Shown here in pieces: positions 52,541 through 64,000 of a stretch of 64,000 nucleotides of DNA. Source of the DNA: Pseudomonas sp. 102515 (GTDB lineage Bacteria > Pseudomonadota > Gammaproteobacteria > Pseudomonadales > Pseudomonadaceae). Location: the NCBI RefSeq assembly GCF_031085165.1, contig NZ_JAVHTY010000005.1, positions 248,001-312,000 of the forward strand, in the 5' to 3' direction. Made by a program: the position numbers and the translations under genes. Positions within the stretch are counted from its first letter, which is position 1. Every line of letters begins with the position of its first letter. The notes under the pieces are model-generated. The model worked only from the letters and a program-made list of their open reading frames with translations, was not told where the DNA came from and ran no database searches.

Positions 52541-53058
52541 TAAGTCTTTTCCTTCAAGGTGATGGTGCGCGGCCGTTCCAGCCAGCCACCCTCGCCATCC
52601 GGGACGATTTCGATCACGTCGATCTCACCGTCGGTAATCTTGGTGATGCGTCCGTCGTTGCGCCCCAGGTAGTCCCCCACCTTGACGCGATGCACGCCCC
52701 CGGCGCCGTTGACCAGCGCATAGCGGCCGCTGGCGTTGGCCAGGATGCCGACCATGCTGAAGGTCTCGATGTTGAAGCCTTCGAGAAACTGCTTGGGCCG
52801 ATTCACGTCCGGCTTGATGTTGCCGGTTCCGCGCTGGCGCACCGTGGGATCGATGCGCACCGGCGCCTGGAAGGGACTGCGCAGGGCCGCGGCGGCGTAG
52901 GTGAAGGGTTCGTAGGCGCGAAACTGCGGCAATGGCTCGATGGAACCGCGCGGCTTGGCCCGGGTTTCGTCCATGAAGGCCTGCAGATCGCTGGTATCGC
53001 TGGAACCACAGCCGACCAGCACGCCGGTCAGCAGACAGAGCAACAGGGGCGTCCTCAT
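52540..53058 (-). CDS. pilP: Type IV pilus assembly lipoprotein PilP
   Basis: 172 residues. Inner-membrane lipoprotein (lipobox LVGC with Cys17 in LLTGVLVGCGSSD) that connects PilNO to the secretin. The HR domain in the C-terminal half shows FNIETFSMVGILANASGRYALVNGAGGVHRVKVGDYLGRNDGRI. Start overlaps the pilO stop (ATGA) and its stop overlaps the pilQ start. Confidence 0.96.
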   Translation of the reverse strand: MRTPLLLCLLTGVLVGCGSSDTSDLQAFMDETRAKPRGSIEPLPQFRAYEPFTYAAAALRSPFQAPVRIDPTVRQRGTGNIKPDVNRPKQFLEGFNIETFSMVGILANASGRYALVNGAGGVHRVKVGDYLGRNDGRITKITDGEIDVIEIVPDGEGGWLERPRTITLKEKT

Positions 53059-53708
53059 TTGCCGAGCCCTTTGTCGTTGTACCTATAGGTCTTGGCCAGG
53101 ACGTTCATGCGCAACTTGCCGCCGCCTCCGGAGACCGTACCGCCGCCATTGGCGCTCTTGTCGTCCACAGGCTTGAGATCGAAGTCGTGCAGGGTGACGA
53201 TGCGCGGCAGGCTGGAGACGCTGCTGACGAAGGTCGCCAGGTCGTGATAGTTGCCCACCACGGTGATCTGGATCGGCAACTCGACATAGAACTGCTGGGT
53301 GACCTCGGGCAGGAGCTTGATCTGCTCGAATTCCAGGCCGCTGCCGAGACCGGTGCGGGTGATGTCTTCCAGCAGCGCCGGCACCTCGGTATCGCCGGGC
53401 AGTTGCCGCAGCAGGGCACCGAAGGACTCCTCCATCTCCACCATCTGCTGCTTGTAGGCATCCAGATTGGCGGCCTGGAAGGCCTTGCTGGCGTATTGCT
53501 GCTTGAGCGTCTCTTCCTGGTTGCGCTGGCTGTCCAGCTGGGCTTGCATGTCGCTGAGATGGAACTGATAGCCGAGCAGGAGCACCACCAGCACGATCAG
53601 CAGGCAGGCGATGACCTTGACCGGCTTGGGCCAGGAACCGAGGTTCTCCAGGCTGAGCTCGTTGATGTCGACCTTGCGCAGGCTGGCCAGGGAATCGGCG
53701 AGACTCAT
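53055..53708 (-). CDS. pilO: Type IV pilus inner membrane protein PilO
   Basis: 217 residues. A membrane helix near 30-50 (VIACLLIVLVVLLLGYQFHL), coiled coil (about 55-95), and a periplasmic ferredoxin-like domain. Motifs: LRQLPGDTEVPALLEDITRTGLGSGLEFEQIKLLPE and ELPIQITVVGNYHDLATFVSSVSSLPRIVTLHDF. Heterodimerises with PilN to link PilM and PilP. Overlaps pilN and pilP by four bases on each side. Confidence 0.96.
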   Translation of the reverse strand: MSLADSLASLRKVDINELSLENLGSWPKPVKVIACLLIVLVVLLLGYQFHLSDMQAQLDSQRNQEETLKQQYASKAFQAANLDAYKQQMVEMEESFGALLRQLPGDTEVPALLEDITRTGLGSGLEFEQIKLLPEVTQQFYVELPIQITVVGNYHDLATFVSSVSSLPRIVTLHDFDLKPVDDKSANGGGTVSGGGGKLRMNVLAKTYRYNDKGLGK

Positions 53709-54295
53709 GGTTTGCCTCCCTGGGCGAGCGGGGCCGGTGCAGCGGGGGCGCCGGGCTGGGTCTGCTTGACGGTGAGCTGGAAGGTGTTGGCCTGATCCAC
53801 CGCACCCGCGGTGGTGGCCTTCACCTCGATCAGCGTAGGCGACGCGAACCAGTCCGAGGCATCCAGGTTACGCATCAGGTTGGAGACCCGGTTGTTGGAT
53901 TCCGCCTCGCCACTGATCGACAGGGTATCGCCCTGCATCTTCAGCTCGCGGAAGTACACGCCGTCTGGCAGGGTGCGCACCAACTGGTCGAAGACGTGAC
54001 CGATGACCGGGCGATTGCCCTGCAGGTCCTGGATGATCTTCATCCGCGCCAGCAGCTGCTGACGGCGGGTCTTGAGTTCGCTGATCTCCTTGATGCGCAC
54101 GTCCAGCTGGGCGATGTTCTGCTGGATGAAGGCGTTGCGCGCCTCCTGACGGGCGATCTCGCCGGACAGGTACTGATCCCCGAGAAACACGGCACCGCAC
54201 GAGAGCACGAAGATGCCGCCCAGGATCACCAGGAACTGCTTGCGCCTTTCTTCGCGCAGCTGCTCCCGCCAGGGCAAGAGGTTGATGCGGGCCAT
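53705..54295 (-). CDS. pilN: Type IV pilus inner membrane protein PilN
   Basis: 196 residues. The short cytoplasmic N-terminus MARINLLPWREQLREERRKQF carries the PilM-binding INLLPWR motif. One membrane helix (FLVILGGIFVLSCGAVFLG), coiled coil (about 45-90), periplasmic domain. Start is one base after the pilM stop (no spacer), and the stop overlaps the pilO start. Confidence 0.97.
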   Translation of the reverse strand: MARINLLPWREQLREERRKQFLVILGGIFVLSCGAVFLGDQYLSGEIARQEARNAFIQQNIAQLDVRIKEISELKTRRQQLLARMKIIQDLQGNRPVIGHVFDQLVRTLPDGVYFRELKMQGDTLSISGEAESNNRVSNLMRNLDASDWFASPTLIEVKATTAGAVDQANTFQLTVKQTQPGAPAAPAPLAQGGKP

Positions 54296-55369
<1,074 letters not shown>

Positions 55370-55401
55370 CTATGAGCGACGGTGGTCTTCCGCGGACGGG
55401 C

Positions 55402-55430
55402 ATTAGATAACAGACTTGACACCCGAGCAA
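55402..55430 (-). promoter_or_regulatory. Candidate promoter for pilMNOPQ
   Basis: On the minus strand TTGCTC (55425-55430), a 17-base spacer, and TCTAAT (55402-55407; 5 of 6 matches to TATAAT). Predicted start about 35 bases upstream of the pilM ATG. Confidence 0.45.
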
Positions 55431-55455
55431 ATAGCGGCCAACCGCCAAACGCGCC

Positions 55456-55461
55456 TATAAT
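55456..55461 (+). promoter_or_regulatory. Consensus -10 hexamer for mrcA
   Basis: A perfect TATAAT 66 bases before the mrcA ATG. No -35 is visible at the ideal distance; a TTGACA at 55416-55421 is too far (34-base spacing) to belong to it. Confidence 0.4.
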
Positions 55462-55527
55462 GGCGACGCCGTGTAGGCTGACCCTCACCTGTCGCCCTTT
55501 CCTTCTTTCCATTCGAAAAGTCTCTTG

Positions 55528-57948
55528 ATGCGTGTTCTGAAATTTTTCTGGTGGTCGTTGGTCGCCCTGGTCTGCAGCCTTTTGCTGGGTCTCAGCGGTG
55601 CCTTCCTCTACCTCACCCCCAGCCTGCCCTCCATCGATGCCCTGCGAAACGTGCAACTGCAGATCCCTCTGCGGGTGTACAGCGCGGACGGCAAACTCAT
55701 CGCCGAATTCGGTGAAATGCGCCGCTCGCCGCTGCGTTTCAACGAGATACCGCCCAATTTCATCCATGCCCTGCTCTCCGCCGAGGATGACAACTTCGCC
55801 AATCACTATGGCGTGGATGTGAAAAGCCTGGCGCGAGCGGTGAGCCAGCTGGTCAAGACCGGACACATCCAGACCGGCGGTAGCACCATCACCATGCAGG
55901 TCGCCAAGAACTACTTCCTGACCAGCGAACGCAGCTTCTCGCGCAAATTCACCGAGATCCTCCTGGCGCTGCAAATCGAGCGCCAACTGACCAAGGACGA
56001 GATCCTCGAGCTCTACGTCAACAAGATCTACCTGGGCAACCGCGCCTACGGTATCGAGGCCGCCGCCCAGGTCTACTACGGCAAGTCCATCAAGGACCTG
56101 ACCGTCGCCCAGATGGCGATGATCGCCGGTCTGCCCAAGGCGCCGTCGCGTTACAACCCGGTCGCTAATCCTGAGCGTAGCCTGGAAAGACGCAATTGGA
56201 TTCTCGAACGCATGTTCAAGCTCGGGTATATCGATCAGGCGGCCTACCAGGCCGGCATCACCGAGCCGCTCGAGGCCTATCACCACGTCGCCGTGCCCGA
56301 ACTCAACGCCCCCTACATCGCCGAGATGGCGCGGGCGGAAATGGTCGGTCGCTATGGTGGCGATGCCTACACGGATGGCTACCAGGTCTACACCACCATC
56401 GACAGCCGGCTGCAGACGGACGCCTTCGAAGCCGTGCGCGACGGCCTGACCGACTACGACCGCCGCCATGGCTATCGCGGCCCCGAGGCCCAGTGGCCCA
56501 ACCGCAGCCGGGCCGAGTGGACCGCGCTGATCCAGAAGCAGCGCGTCGTCGGCGGCCAGGATCCGGCCCTCGTCACCCAGGTGGAGAAGAGCGGCATCCT
56601 GGTCCTGACCCGCGAAGGCAAGGAAGAGGCGGTCTCCTGGGACTCGATGAAGTGGGCGCGACCCTACCTCAGCGCCAACAGCCTGGGGCCGCGACCGAAC
56701 GGTCCGGCCGACGTGGTCAAGGTCGGCGACCTGATCCGGGTGCAGCGCCAGGACGATGGCAGCCTGAAATTCTCGCAGGTTCCCAAGGCGCAGAGCGCCC
56801 TGGTGTCGCTCGCCCCCCAGGATGGCGCCATCCGTGCCCTGATCGGTGGTTTCTCCTTCGAGCAGAGCAACTACAACCGCGCGACCCAGGCCCGCCGCCA
56901 GCCCGGCTCCAGCTTCAAGCCGTTCATCTATAGCGCGGCCCTGGAGAAGGGCTTCACCGCCGCCAGCCTGGTCAACGATGCGCCCATCGTCTTCATGGAC
57001 GAGAATCCCGACGAAGCCTGGCGGCCAAAGAACGACAACAATACCTTCCTCGGCCCCATCCGCCTGCGCGAGGCGCTGTATCGCTCGCGCAACCTGGTGT
57101 CCATCCGGGTGCTGCAGGCCATCGGCATCGACTATGCGCTGGATTACGTCAGTCGCTTCGGCTTCGAGCGCGATCAGTTGCCGCGCAACCTGTCGCTCGC
57201 CCTCGGCACCCCGGGCCTGACCCCGCTGGAAGTGGCCACCGGCTGGTCGGTGTTCGCCAACGAAGGCTACAAGGTGACGCCCTACGTGGTCGATCACGTG
57301 ACCGATCGCGACGGCAAGGTGGTCTATCGCGCTGCCGCGCCGCGGGTGCCCCAGCAGGTGCAGGCCAAGGCCGCGCCCGGCGTCGAGGTCACGCCGACGG
57401 CCGATACCGCCGCTGCCGATCCGGCCAATCCGGCGCCGGTGTTCGCGCCTCAGGTCATCGATCCGCGCAATGCCTTCATCATGAACAGCATGCTGCAGGA
57501 CGTGATCAAGCGCGGCACCGGGCGCAAGGCGCTGGAACTGGGTCGCAACGACTTGGCCGGCAAGACCGGCACCACCAACGAATCCAAGGACACCTGGTTC
57601 TCCGGCTACAACGGCGACTACGTGACCACGGTCTGGGCCGGCTTCGATCAGCCCGAGACCCTGGGTCGCCAGGAATTCGGTGGCACCGTGGCCCTGCCGA
57701 TCTGGATGAGCTACATGGGCGCAGCGCTCAAGGACAAGCCGCCGCATCAGCTCAAGGAACCGGACGGCATCGTCTCCATCCGCGTCGATCCCACCACGGG
57801 TCGCGCCGCGCCGCCCGGCACGCCCAACGCCTACTTCGAGCTGTTCAAGAGCGAGGACACCCCGCCGAGCCTGGACGAGCTGCCGCCTGGCGTCGCGCCC
57901 GGCACGCCGCTGCCCTCCAGCGAAAACGTGCCCATGGACATCTTCTGA
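55528..57948 (+). CDS. mrcA: Penicillin-binding protein 1A
   Basis: 806 residues. Class A bifunctional peptidoglycan synthase in the inner membrane (anchor FFWWSLVALVCSLLLGLSGAFLY). Glycosyltransferase domain (about 50-225): catalytic Glu in LSAEDDNFANHYGVD, GGSTITMQVAKNYFL, YVNKIYLGNRAYGIEAAAQVYYG. An OB-like insert follows, then the transpeptidase: SxxK in PGSSFKPFIY, SxN in YRSRNLVS, KTGTT. ATG at 55528 taken over the adjacent TTG. A strong terminator follows. Divergent from pilM, as in other pseudomonads. Confidence 0.97.
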   Translation: MRVLKFFWWSLVALVCSLLLGLSGAFLYLTPSLPSIDALRNVQLQIPLRVYSADGKLIAEFGEMRRSPLRFNEIPPNFIHALLSAEDDNFANHYGVDVKSLARAVSQLVKTGHIQTGGSTITMQVAKNYFLTSERSFSRKFTEILLALQIERQLTKDEILELYVNKIYLGNRAYGIEAAAQVYYGKSIKDLTVAQMAMIAGLPKAPSRYNPVANPERSLERRNWILERMFKLGYIDQAAYQAGITEPLEAYHHVAVPELNAPYIAEMARAEMVGRYGGDAYTDGYQVYTTIDSRLQTDAFEAVRDGLTDYDRRHGYRGPEAQWPNRSRAEWTALIQKQRVVGGQDPALVTQVEKSGILVLTREGKEEAVSWDSMKWARPYLSANSLGPRPNGPADVVKVGDLIRVQRQDDGSLKFSQVPKAQSALVSLAPQDGAIRALIGGFSFEQSNYNRATQARRQPGSSFKPFIYSAALEKGFTAASLVNDAPIVFMDENPDEAWRPKNDNNTFLGPIRLREALYRSRNLVSIRVLQAIGIDYALDYVSRFGFERDQLPRNLSLALGTPGLTPLEVATGWSVFANEGYKVTPYVVDHVTDRDGKVVYRAAAPRVPQQVQAKAAPGVEVTPTADTAAADPANPAPVFAPQVIDPRNAFIMNSMLQDVIKRGTGRKALELGRNDLAGKTGTTNESKDTWFSGYNGDYVTTVWAGFDQPETLGRQEFGGTVALPIWMSYMGAALKDKPPHQLKEPDGIVSIRVDPTTGRAAPPGTPNAYFELFKSEDTPPSLDELPPGVAPGTPLPSSENVPMDIF

Positions 57949-57960
57949 TCTGCGCCCAAT

Positions 57961-57988
57961 AAAAAACCCCGCCAAGGCGGGGTTTTTT
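57961..57988. terminator. Bidirectional terminator between mrcA and maeB
   Basis: AAAAAACCCCGCC, AA, GGCGGGGTTTTTT: GC stem flanked by A-run and T-run, so it works on both strands. 12 bases past the mrcA stop and 14 bases from the maeB stop. Confidence 0.95.
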
Positions 57989-58002
57989 CATTGCTTCAGG
58001 CC

Positions 58003-59271
58003 TTACTTGGCGAAGACGTCATCCACCGACTTCAGCGGATAGTTCGCCGGATAGGGCAGCGTGGCCACGCCGGTCTCGATGGCGGCCTTGGCCACGGCAT
58101 CGGATACCAGGGTGATCAGGCGCGCGTCCATCGGCTTGGGAATGATGTACTCGCGACCGAAGCTCAGGCTGTCGACGTTGTAGGCCGCGCAGACTTCCTT
58201 GGGCACCGGCAGCTTGGCCAGGTCACGCAGGGCCAGGGCAGCGGCGATCTTCATCTCTTCGTTGATGACTCGGGCGCGAACGTCCAGGGCACCACGGAAG
58301 ATGAAGGGGAAGCCCAGCACGTTGTTGACCTGGTTGGGGTAGTCGGAGCGACCGGTCGCCATGATCACGTCGTCGCGCGTGGCGTGGGCCAGCTCGGGGG
58401 TGATTTCCGGGTCCGGGTTGGAGCAGGCGAAGACGATGGGGTTGGCCGCCATGCGCTTGAGACCTTCCGCCGACAGCAGGTTCGGGCCGGACAGACCGAC
58501 GAAGACATCGGCGCCTTCGAGGGCGTCGTCCAGGGTGCGCTTGCTGGTCTCGGTGGCGAAGGCCGCCTTGTACTGGTTCAGGTCGCTGCGGCCGCTGTGG
58601 ACCACGCCCTGACGGTCGATCATGTAGATGTTCTCGACCTTGGCACCCATGCTGGCCAGGAGGCGCATGCAGGAGATGGCGGCAGCGCCGGCACCCAGGC
58701 AGACGATCTTGGCGTCTTCCAGGCGCTTGCCGGCGATTTCCAGGGCGTTGAGCATGCCAGCGGCGGTGACGATGGCGGTGCCGTGCTGGTCATCGTGGAA
58801 GACCGGGATGTCGCACTGCTCGATCAGGGCGCGCTCGATCTCGAAGCACTCGGGCGCCTTGATGTCTTCGAGGTTGATGCCGCCGAAGGTGATGGAGATA
58901 CGCTTGACGGTGTCGATGAAGGCCTGGGGGCTCTCGGCGTCCACCTCGATGTCGAAGACGTCCACACCGGCGAAGCGCTTGAACAGCACGCCCTTGCCTT
59001 CCATCACCGGCTTGGAGGCCAGCGGGCCGAGGTTGCCCAGACCGAGGATGGCGGTACCGTCGGAGATCACGGCGACCAGGTTGCCCTTGCCGGTATAACG
59101 GTAGGCCAGTTCGGGATCGCGACCGATCTCGCGGACCGGTTCGGCGACGCCAGGGCTGTAGGCCAGGGACAGGTCACGGGCGGTCGCGGTGGGCTTGGTC
59201 AGCTCGACGCTGAGTTTGCCGGGGCGCGGCTGGGCGTGGTATTCGAGGGCGGCGGTTTTGAGATCAGACAT
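58003..59271 (-). CDS. maeB: NAD(P)-dependent malic enzyme, short form
   Basis: 422 residues. Oxidative decarboxylation of malate to pyruvate. Motifs: TAYSPGVAEPVREI-like stretch (LAYSPGVAEPVREIG), FEIERAL, IPVFHDDQHGTAIV, the nucleotide fold GAGAAAISCMRLLASMG, and SNPDPEITPELA. The phosphotransacetylase-like C-terminal domain of long MaeB proteins is absent; this is the short form common in pseudomonads. Whether NAD+ or NADP+ is used cannot be read off. Confidence 0.93.
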   Translation of the reverse strand: MSDLKTAALEYHAQPRPGKLSVELTKPTATARDLSLAYSPGVAEPVREIGRDPELAYRYTGKGNLVAVISDGTAILGLGNLGPLASKPVMEGKGVLFKRFAGVDVFDIEVDAESPQAFIDTVKRISITFGGINLEDIKAPECFEIERALIEQCDIPVFHDDQHGTAIVTAAGMLNALEIAGKRLEDAKIVCLGAGAAAISCMRLLASMGAKVENIYMIDRQGVVHSGRSDLNQYKAAFATETSKRTLDDALEGADVFVGLSGPNLLSAEGLKRMAANPIVFACSNPDPEITPELAHATRDDVIMATGRSDYPNQVNNVLGFPFIFRGALDVRARVINEEMKIAAALALRDLAKLPVPKEVCAAYNVDSLSFGREYIIPKPMDARLITLVSDAVAKAAIETGVATLPYPANYPLKSVDDVFAK

Positions 59272-59310
59272 TATTGGTATATCCGCGTGGTGTGGGTCTT
59301 GGGTCGGGCG

Positions 59311-59339
59311 AGAATACGCAAAGACTCAAGGTGCCACAA
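59311..59339 (-). promoter_or_regulatory. Candidate promoter for maeB
   Basis: On the minus strand TTGTGG (59334-59339), 17-base spacer, TATTCT (59311-59316); predicted start about 45 bases upstream of the ATG. Moderate match. Confidence 0.35.
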
Positions 59340-59383
59340 GCAATCGGCCATATGCCTGAAATCGATCGCAATACGACTTTCGG

Positions 59384-60175
59384 CTAAAACGATGCAACCC
59401 GCAAACCCAGCATGTGCGGGTCGCTCAGGGTCATCTGCCAGCGCCCGCGGCCCGCTTCCTGGCGCCGACTGCGATCGACGATCCAGCCTCGCGCTTCGAG
59501 GTCCCGCCCTATCCATTGGCGCAGCGGCACCTCGTCGAAGGCCGCGACGAAGCGCTCGGGGACATTGATCAGCAGCGCTCCGTCGAACTGCAGCCAGAGG
59601 CCGCCGCGATTGCGCTCGACGTCCAGCAGACGCCCCTGCACCACGGCGAAACCACTCTCTTCTATGCGGGTCGAGGCGATGGTCGGATCCTGCTTCCAGA
59701 CGCCCCGTCGCGCCTTGCGCGCCTGGCGTTCCGCGGCGGCCTGACAGGCGGCCAGCCGGGTATTGGGGGCGATGGCGACGGCATAGCCGAGGCCCTCGGC
59801 GATCAGCCGGGCTTCCAGGTTGCCGCCCTGGCGATCAAAGAGATACGCCAGGGTGCGGCCGTAATGGTCGGTCGCCTCGCTGCCCGGCACCAGCCGCAGG
59901 CGCTCGTCGCTGGCCGCGACCAGCGCCTGCAGCCGTCGACGCGCCGCCGCGGCATAGGGCTGGGCGGTACCACCGGACGTGCCCAGCTCGGGTGCGTTGA
60001 CCCCGATCAGGCGCACCGAACGGCCGTCGACCAGGCGCAGGGTATCGCCATCCACCACCTGGCGGACCACGACCTCCTGCCCACCCGGCAGCAGCGGACA
60101 GTCCGCCGCCTGGGCCGCTGGTGCGCCAACCAGGCCACAAACAAAAAAGGCGCCCCAGAGGGACGCCTTTTTCAC
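59384..60175 (-). CDS. Secreted thermonuclease-like (SNase fold) protein
   Basis: About 263 residues. Signal peptide (MKKASLWGAFFVCGLVGAPAAQA, first codon GTG), then an SNase-like OB fold (about 30-165): VRQVVDGDTLRLVDGRSVRLIGVNAPELGT, DHYGRTLAYLF (catalytic-type Arg), LEARLIAEGLGYAV. A second domain of unknown type (about 170-263) follows. It likely cuts nucleic acid outside the cytoplasm, but activity is unproven. The start is uncertain: an ATG at 60211 overlapping the rpmE TAA gives 275 residues. The first codons overlap the rpmE terminator. Confidence 0.8.
   Translation of the reverse strand: MKKASLWGAFFVCGLVGAPAAQAADCPLLPGGQEVVVRQVVDGDTLRLVDGRSVRLIGVNAPELGTSGGTAQPYAAAARRRLQALVAASDERLRLVPGSEATDHYGRTLAYLFDRQGGNLEARLIAEGLGYAVAIAPNTRLAACQAAAERQARKARRGVWKQDPTIASTRIEESGFAVVQGRLLDVERNRGGLWLQFDGALLINVPERFVAAFDEVPLRQWIGRDLEARGWIVDRSRRQEAGRGRWQMTLSDPHMLGLRVASF
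60143..60172 (-). terminator. rpmE terminator inside the nuclease signal-peptide codons
   Basis: On the minus strand AAAAAGGCG, a loop region, then CGCCTTTTTTGTTTG: a canonical hairpin and T-run beginning 39 bases after the rpmE stop. It starts right after the predicted GTG start of the downstream gene and encodes the KKASLWGAFF part of its signal peptide. Confidence 0.85.
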
Positions 60176-60210
60176 TGTCGAACCATACAGAGATGGCCGA
60201 CGGCAGCGCA

Positions 60211-60426
60211 TTACTTGTTGCTGCCGAACACGCCGAAACGCTGCTTGAAGCGATCGATACGGCCGCCAGCGTCCAGGACCTTCTGCTTGCCAGTGTAGAA
60301 CGGGTGGCATTCGGAGCAGACGTCCAGGTGAATGTTCTTGCTCAGGGTCGAGCGGGTCTTGATGACGTTGCCGCAGCTGCAGGTGGCTTCGATGGCATCG
60401 TACTGCGGATGGATATCAGCTTTCAT
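60211..60426 (-). CDS. rpmE: 50S ribosomal protein L31 (zinc-binding type)
   Basis: 71 residues. The four zinc ligands are seen as CSCGN (Cys16, Cys18) and CSEC (Cys37, Cys40), followed by HPFYTGKQ, and the tail [11 protein letters not shown]. Start [14 protein letters not shown]; upstream extension rejected. Promoter with extended -10 lies about 75 bases upstream. The gene is followed by a terminator that overlaps the next gene. Confidence 0.97.
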   Translation of the reverse strand: MKADIHPQYDAIEATCSCGNVIKTRSTLSKNIHLDVCSECHPFYTGKQKVLDAGGRIDRFKQRFGVFGSNK

Positions 60427-60499
60427 GGGGCTATCCTCGGGGTCTAGCTGTGCCGCCACCCGGCGCCATTGCCGGATACCGCACAGATTTGGGCTGCGA

Positions 60500-60527
60500 A
60501 TCATACCAGAGCAGATAGGCGGTGCAA
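60500..60527 (-). promoter_or_regulatory. Strong sigma-70 promoter for rpmE
   Basis: On the minus strand TTGCAC (60522-60527), a 16-base spacer, and TATGAT (60500-60505) with an adjoining TGG extended -10. Five of six -10 positions match. About 75 bases upstream of the ATG. Confidence 0.6.
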
Positions 60528-60583
60528 GCAACCCCCTCACCGCCCGTCTGCTACCATCGGGCTTTCCTCCTGCGAGCCCTGCC

Positions 60584-62797
<2,214 letters not shown>

Positions 62798-62893
62798 TGG
62801 CACTGGCTTACCATTGGCAAGGCCGGGCTCGCCACGGATAATGCCGGGTTTTCATCGCAGTGCGCGCTCGGCGCACGCCGAAGGCCAATGACC

Positions 62894-64000
62894 ATGAAAG
62901 ACAGCATCCGCCAGCTCATCCAGCACGCCCTCGACCGCCTGATCGCCGACGGCACCCTGCCGGCCGACGTGGCCCCGGCCATCCAGGTCGAAAATACCAA
63001 GGACAAGAGCCACGGCGACTTCGCCAGCAACGTCGCCCTGCTGCTGGCCAAGCCGGCCCGCGCGAAGCCCCGCGACCTGGCCGAAAAGCTGCTGGCCGCC
63101 CTGCCCGCCGACCCGGCGGTCAACAAGGTGGAAATCGCCGGCCCTGGCTTTCTCAACTTCTTCCAGAATCACGCGCAACTGGCCGCGCGCCTGGATGCGG
63201 CCTTCGCCGATCCGCACCTGGGGGTGCCCAGGCACGAGCCGCGTCAGCGCGTGGTGGTGGACCTCTCCTCGCCGAACCTGGCCAAGGAGATGCACGTCGG
63301 CCACCTGCGCTCCACCATCATCGGTGACGCCGTGGCGCGGGTGCTGGAATTCCTCGGCGACGAGGTGATCCGCCAGAACCACGTGGGCGACTGGGGTACC
63401 CAGTTCGGCATGCTGCTGGCCTACATGGAAGAGCAGCCGCAGGCCGCCGAAGGCGAGCTGGCCGATCTCGAGGTGTTCTATCGCGCCGCCAAGGGCCGCT
63501 TCGACGCCTCGCCGGAATTCGCCGCCCGCGCCCGCGAGCTGGTGGTGGCGCTGCAGGCGGGCGATGCGCACTGCCTGCGCCTCTGGGAGAGATTCAACGC
63601 CGTCTCCCTGTCCCACTGCCAGGAAGTCTACGACCGCCTCAACGTCCGCCTGACCCCGGCCGACGTCAAGGGCGAGAGCGCCTACAACGACGACCTGGCC
63701 CAGGTGGTGATCGATCTGGACGCCGCCGGCCTGCTCACCGAGAGCGATGGCGCCCGCTGCGTCTTCCTCGACGAATTCAAGAATGCCGAGGGCAACCCTC
63801 TGCCGGTGATCGTGCAGAAGGCCGGTGGCGGCTATCTCTATTCCACCACCGACCTGGCCGCCATGCGCTACCGCAGCCGCCAGCTGCACGCCGATCGGGC
63901 GCTGTACTTCGTCGACCAGCGCCAGGCCCTGCACTTCCAGATGGCCTTCGAGGTGGCGCGCCGCGCCGGCTTCGTCGCGCCGACCATGCAACTCGAGCAC
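62894..64000 (+). CDS. argS: Arginyl-tRNA synthetase, 5' part
   Basis: The first 369 codons of about 587; the gene runs off the window end. Class I synthetase: the N-terminal Add-1 domain (about 1-115), then [26 protein letters not shown] with the HIGH motif as HVGH, and the WGTQFGML and [14 protein letters not shown] segments. ATG at 62894 preferred (AAGG at 9 bases); another ATG at 62888 is in frame. Follows priA on the same strand. Confidence 0.96.
   Translation, partial: MKDSIRQLIQHALDRLIADGTLPADVAPAIQVENTKDKSHGDFASNVALLLAKPARAKPRDLAEKLLAALPADPAVNKVEIAGPGFLNFFQNHAQLAARLDAAFADPHLGVPRHEPRQRVVVDLSSPNLAKEMHVGHLRSTIIGDAVARVLEFLGDEVIRQNHVGDWGTQFGMLLAYMEEQPQAAEGELADLEVFYRAAKGRFDASPEFAARARELVVALQAGDAHCLRLWERFNAVSLSHCQEVYDRLNVRLTPADVKGESAYNDDLAQVVIDLDAAGLLTESDGARCVFLDEFKNAEGNPLPVIVQKAGGGYLYSTTDLAAMRYRSRQLHADRALYFVDQRQALHFQMAFEVARRAGFVAPTMQLEH

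Noticed and set aside
55416-55421. Consensus TTGACA taken as the mrcA -35
   Set aside because: The nearest plus-strand -10 (TATAAT at 55456) is 34 bases away, twice the normal spacing.

Overview
The window is about 64 kb of GC-rich chromosome from a gammaproteobacterium, almost certainly a Pseudomonas. Protein sequences, gene lengths and local gene orders (pyrB-pyrC', pilT/pilU-yggS-proC-yggT, metX-metW, rpoH-ftsX-ftsE-ftsY, lgt-TSUP-ptsP-rppH, pilMNOPQ-aroK-aroB-damX, gltB-gltD-hemE, mrcA-maeB, rpmE-priA-argS) match what I remember of P. aeruginosa, but with different fillers. The P. oryzihabitans/psychrotolerans group is a possible host, but this is a guess. I see no rRNA, tRNA, CRISPR array, insertion sequence or prophage. 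Coding density is very high and no gene-free stretch exceeds 300 bases; the longest gaps (2425-2651, 26051-26252, 40579-40828, 46787-47002) hold promoters, hairpins or terminators.

Left part (1-9.2 kb): the end of pyrB overlaps a catalytically dead dihydroorotase homologue (PyrC'). Next come a small tandem-TM2 membrane protein, a secreted NlpC/P60 hydrolase, and a two-gene unit made of a radical SAM protein and a DUF4130-UdgX fusion. That unit is preceded by a 16-bp match to a LexA box, so it looks like an SOS-controlled DNA repair or modification system and is the most interesting locus here. The twitching ATPases pilT and pilU follow on the minus strand.

Middle part (8.5-36.6 kb): housekeeping genes for PLP homeostasis, proline and methionine synthesis, nucleotide-pool cleaning (rdgB), haem chaperoning (hemW), a c-di-GMP enzyme, tRNA methylation (trmB), thiamine thiazole synthesis (thiS-thiG), a peptidoglycan glycosyltransferase (mtgA), the heat-shock sigma factor rpoH, and the cell-division/SRP genes ftsX-ftsE-ftsY. 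Then come a catalytic/non-catalytic M16 peptidase pair with rsmD and a YheT-type hydrolase, coaD, a ferredoxin, lgt, a TSUP permease, ptsP and rppH.

Right part (36.7-64 kb): an MFS transporter and an Ldh-family oxidoreductase lie at what appears to be a junction between two blocks that are far apart in P. aeruginosa PAO1. Beyond it are hemE, gltD-gltB, the long minus-strand pilMNOPQ-aroK-aroB-damX unit, the divergent mrcA (PBP1A), a malic enzyme, a secreted nuclease-like protein whose signal-peptide codons coincide with the rpmE terminator, rpmE, priA and the start of argS.

Type IV pilus functions are split: retraction motors at 6-8 kb, and the alignment complex with the secretin at 50-55 kb. 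Cell envelope genes (mtgA, mrcA, NlpC/P60, damX, ftsEX, lgt) recur along the window.
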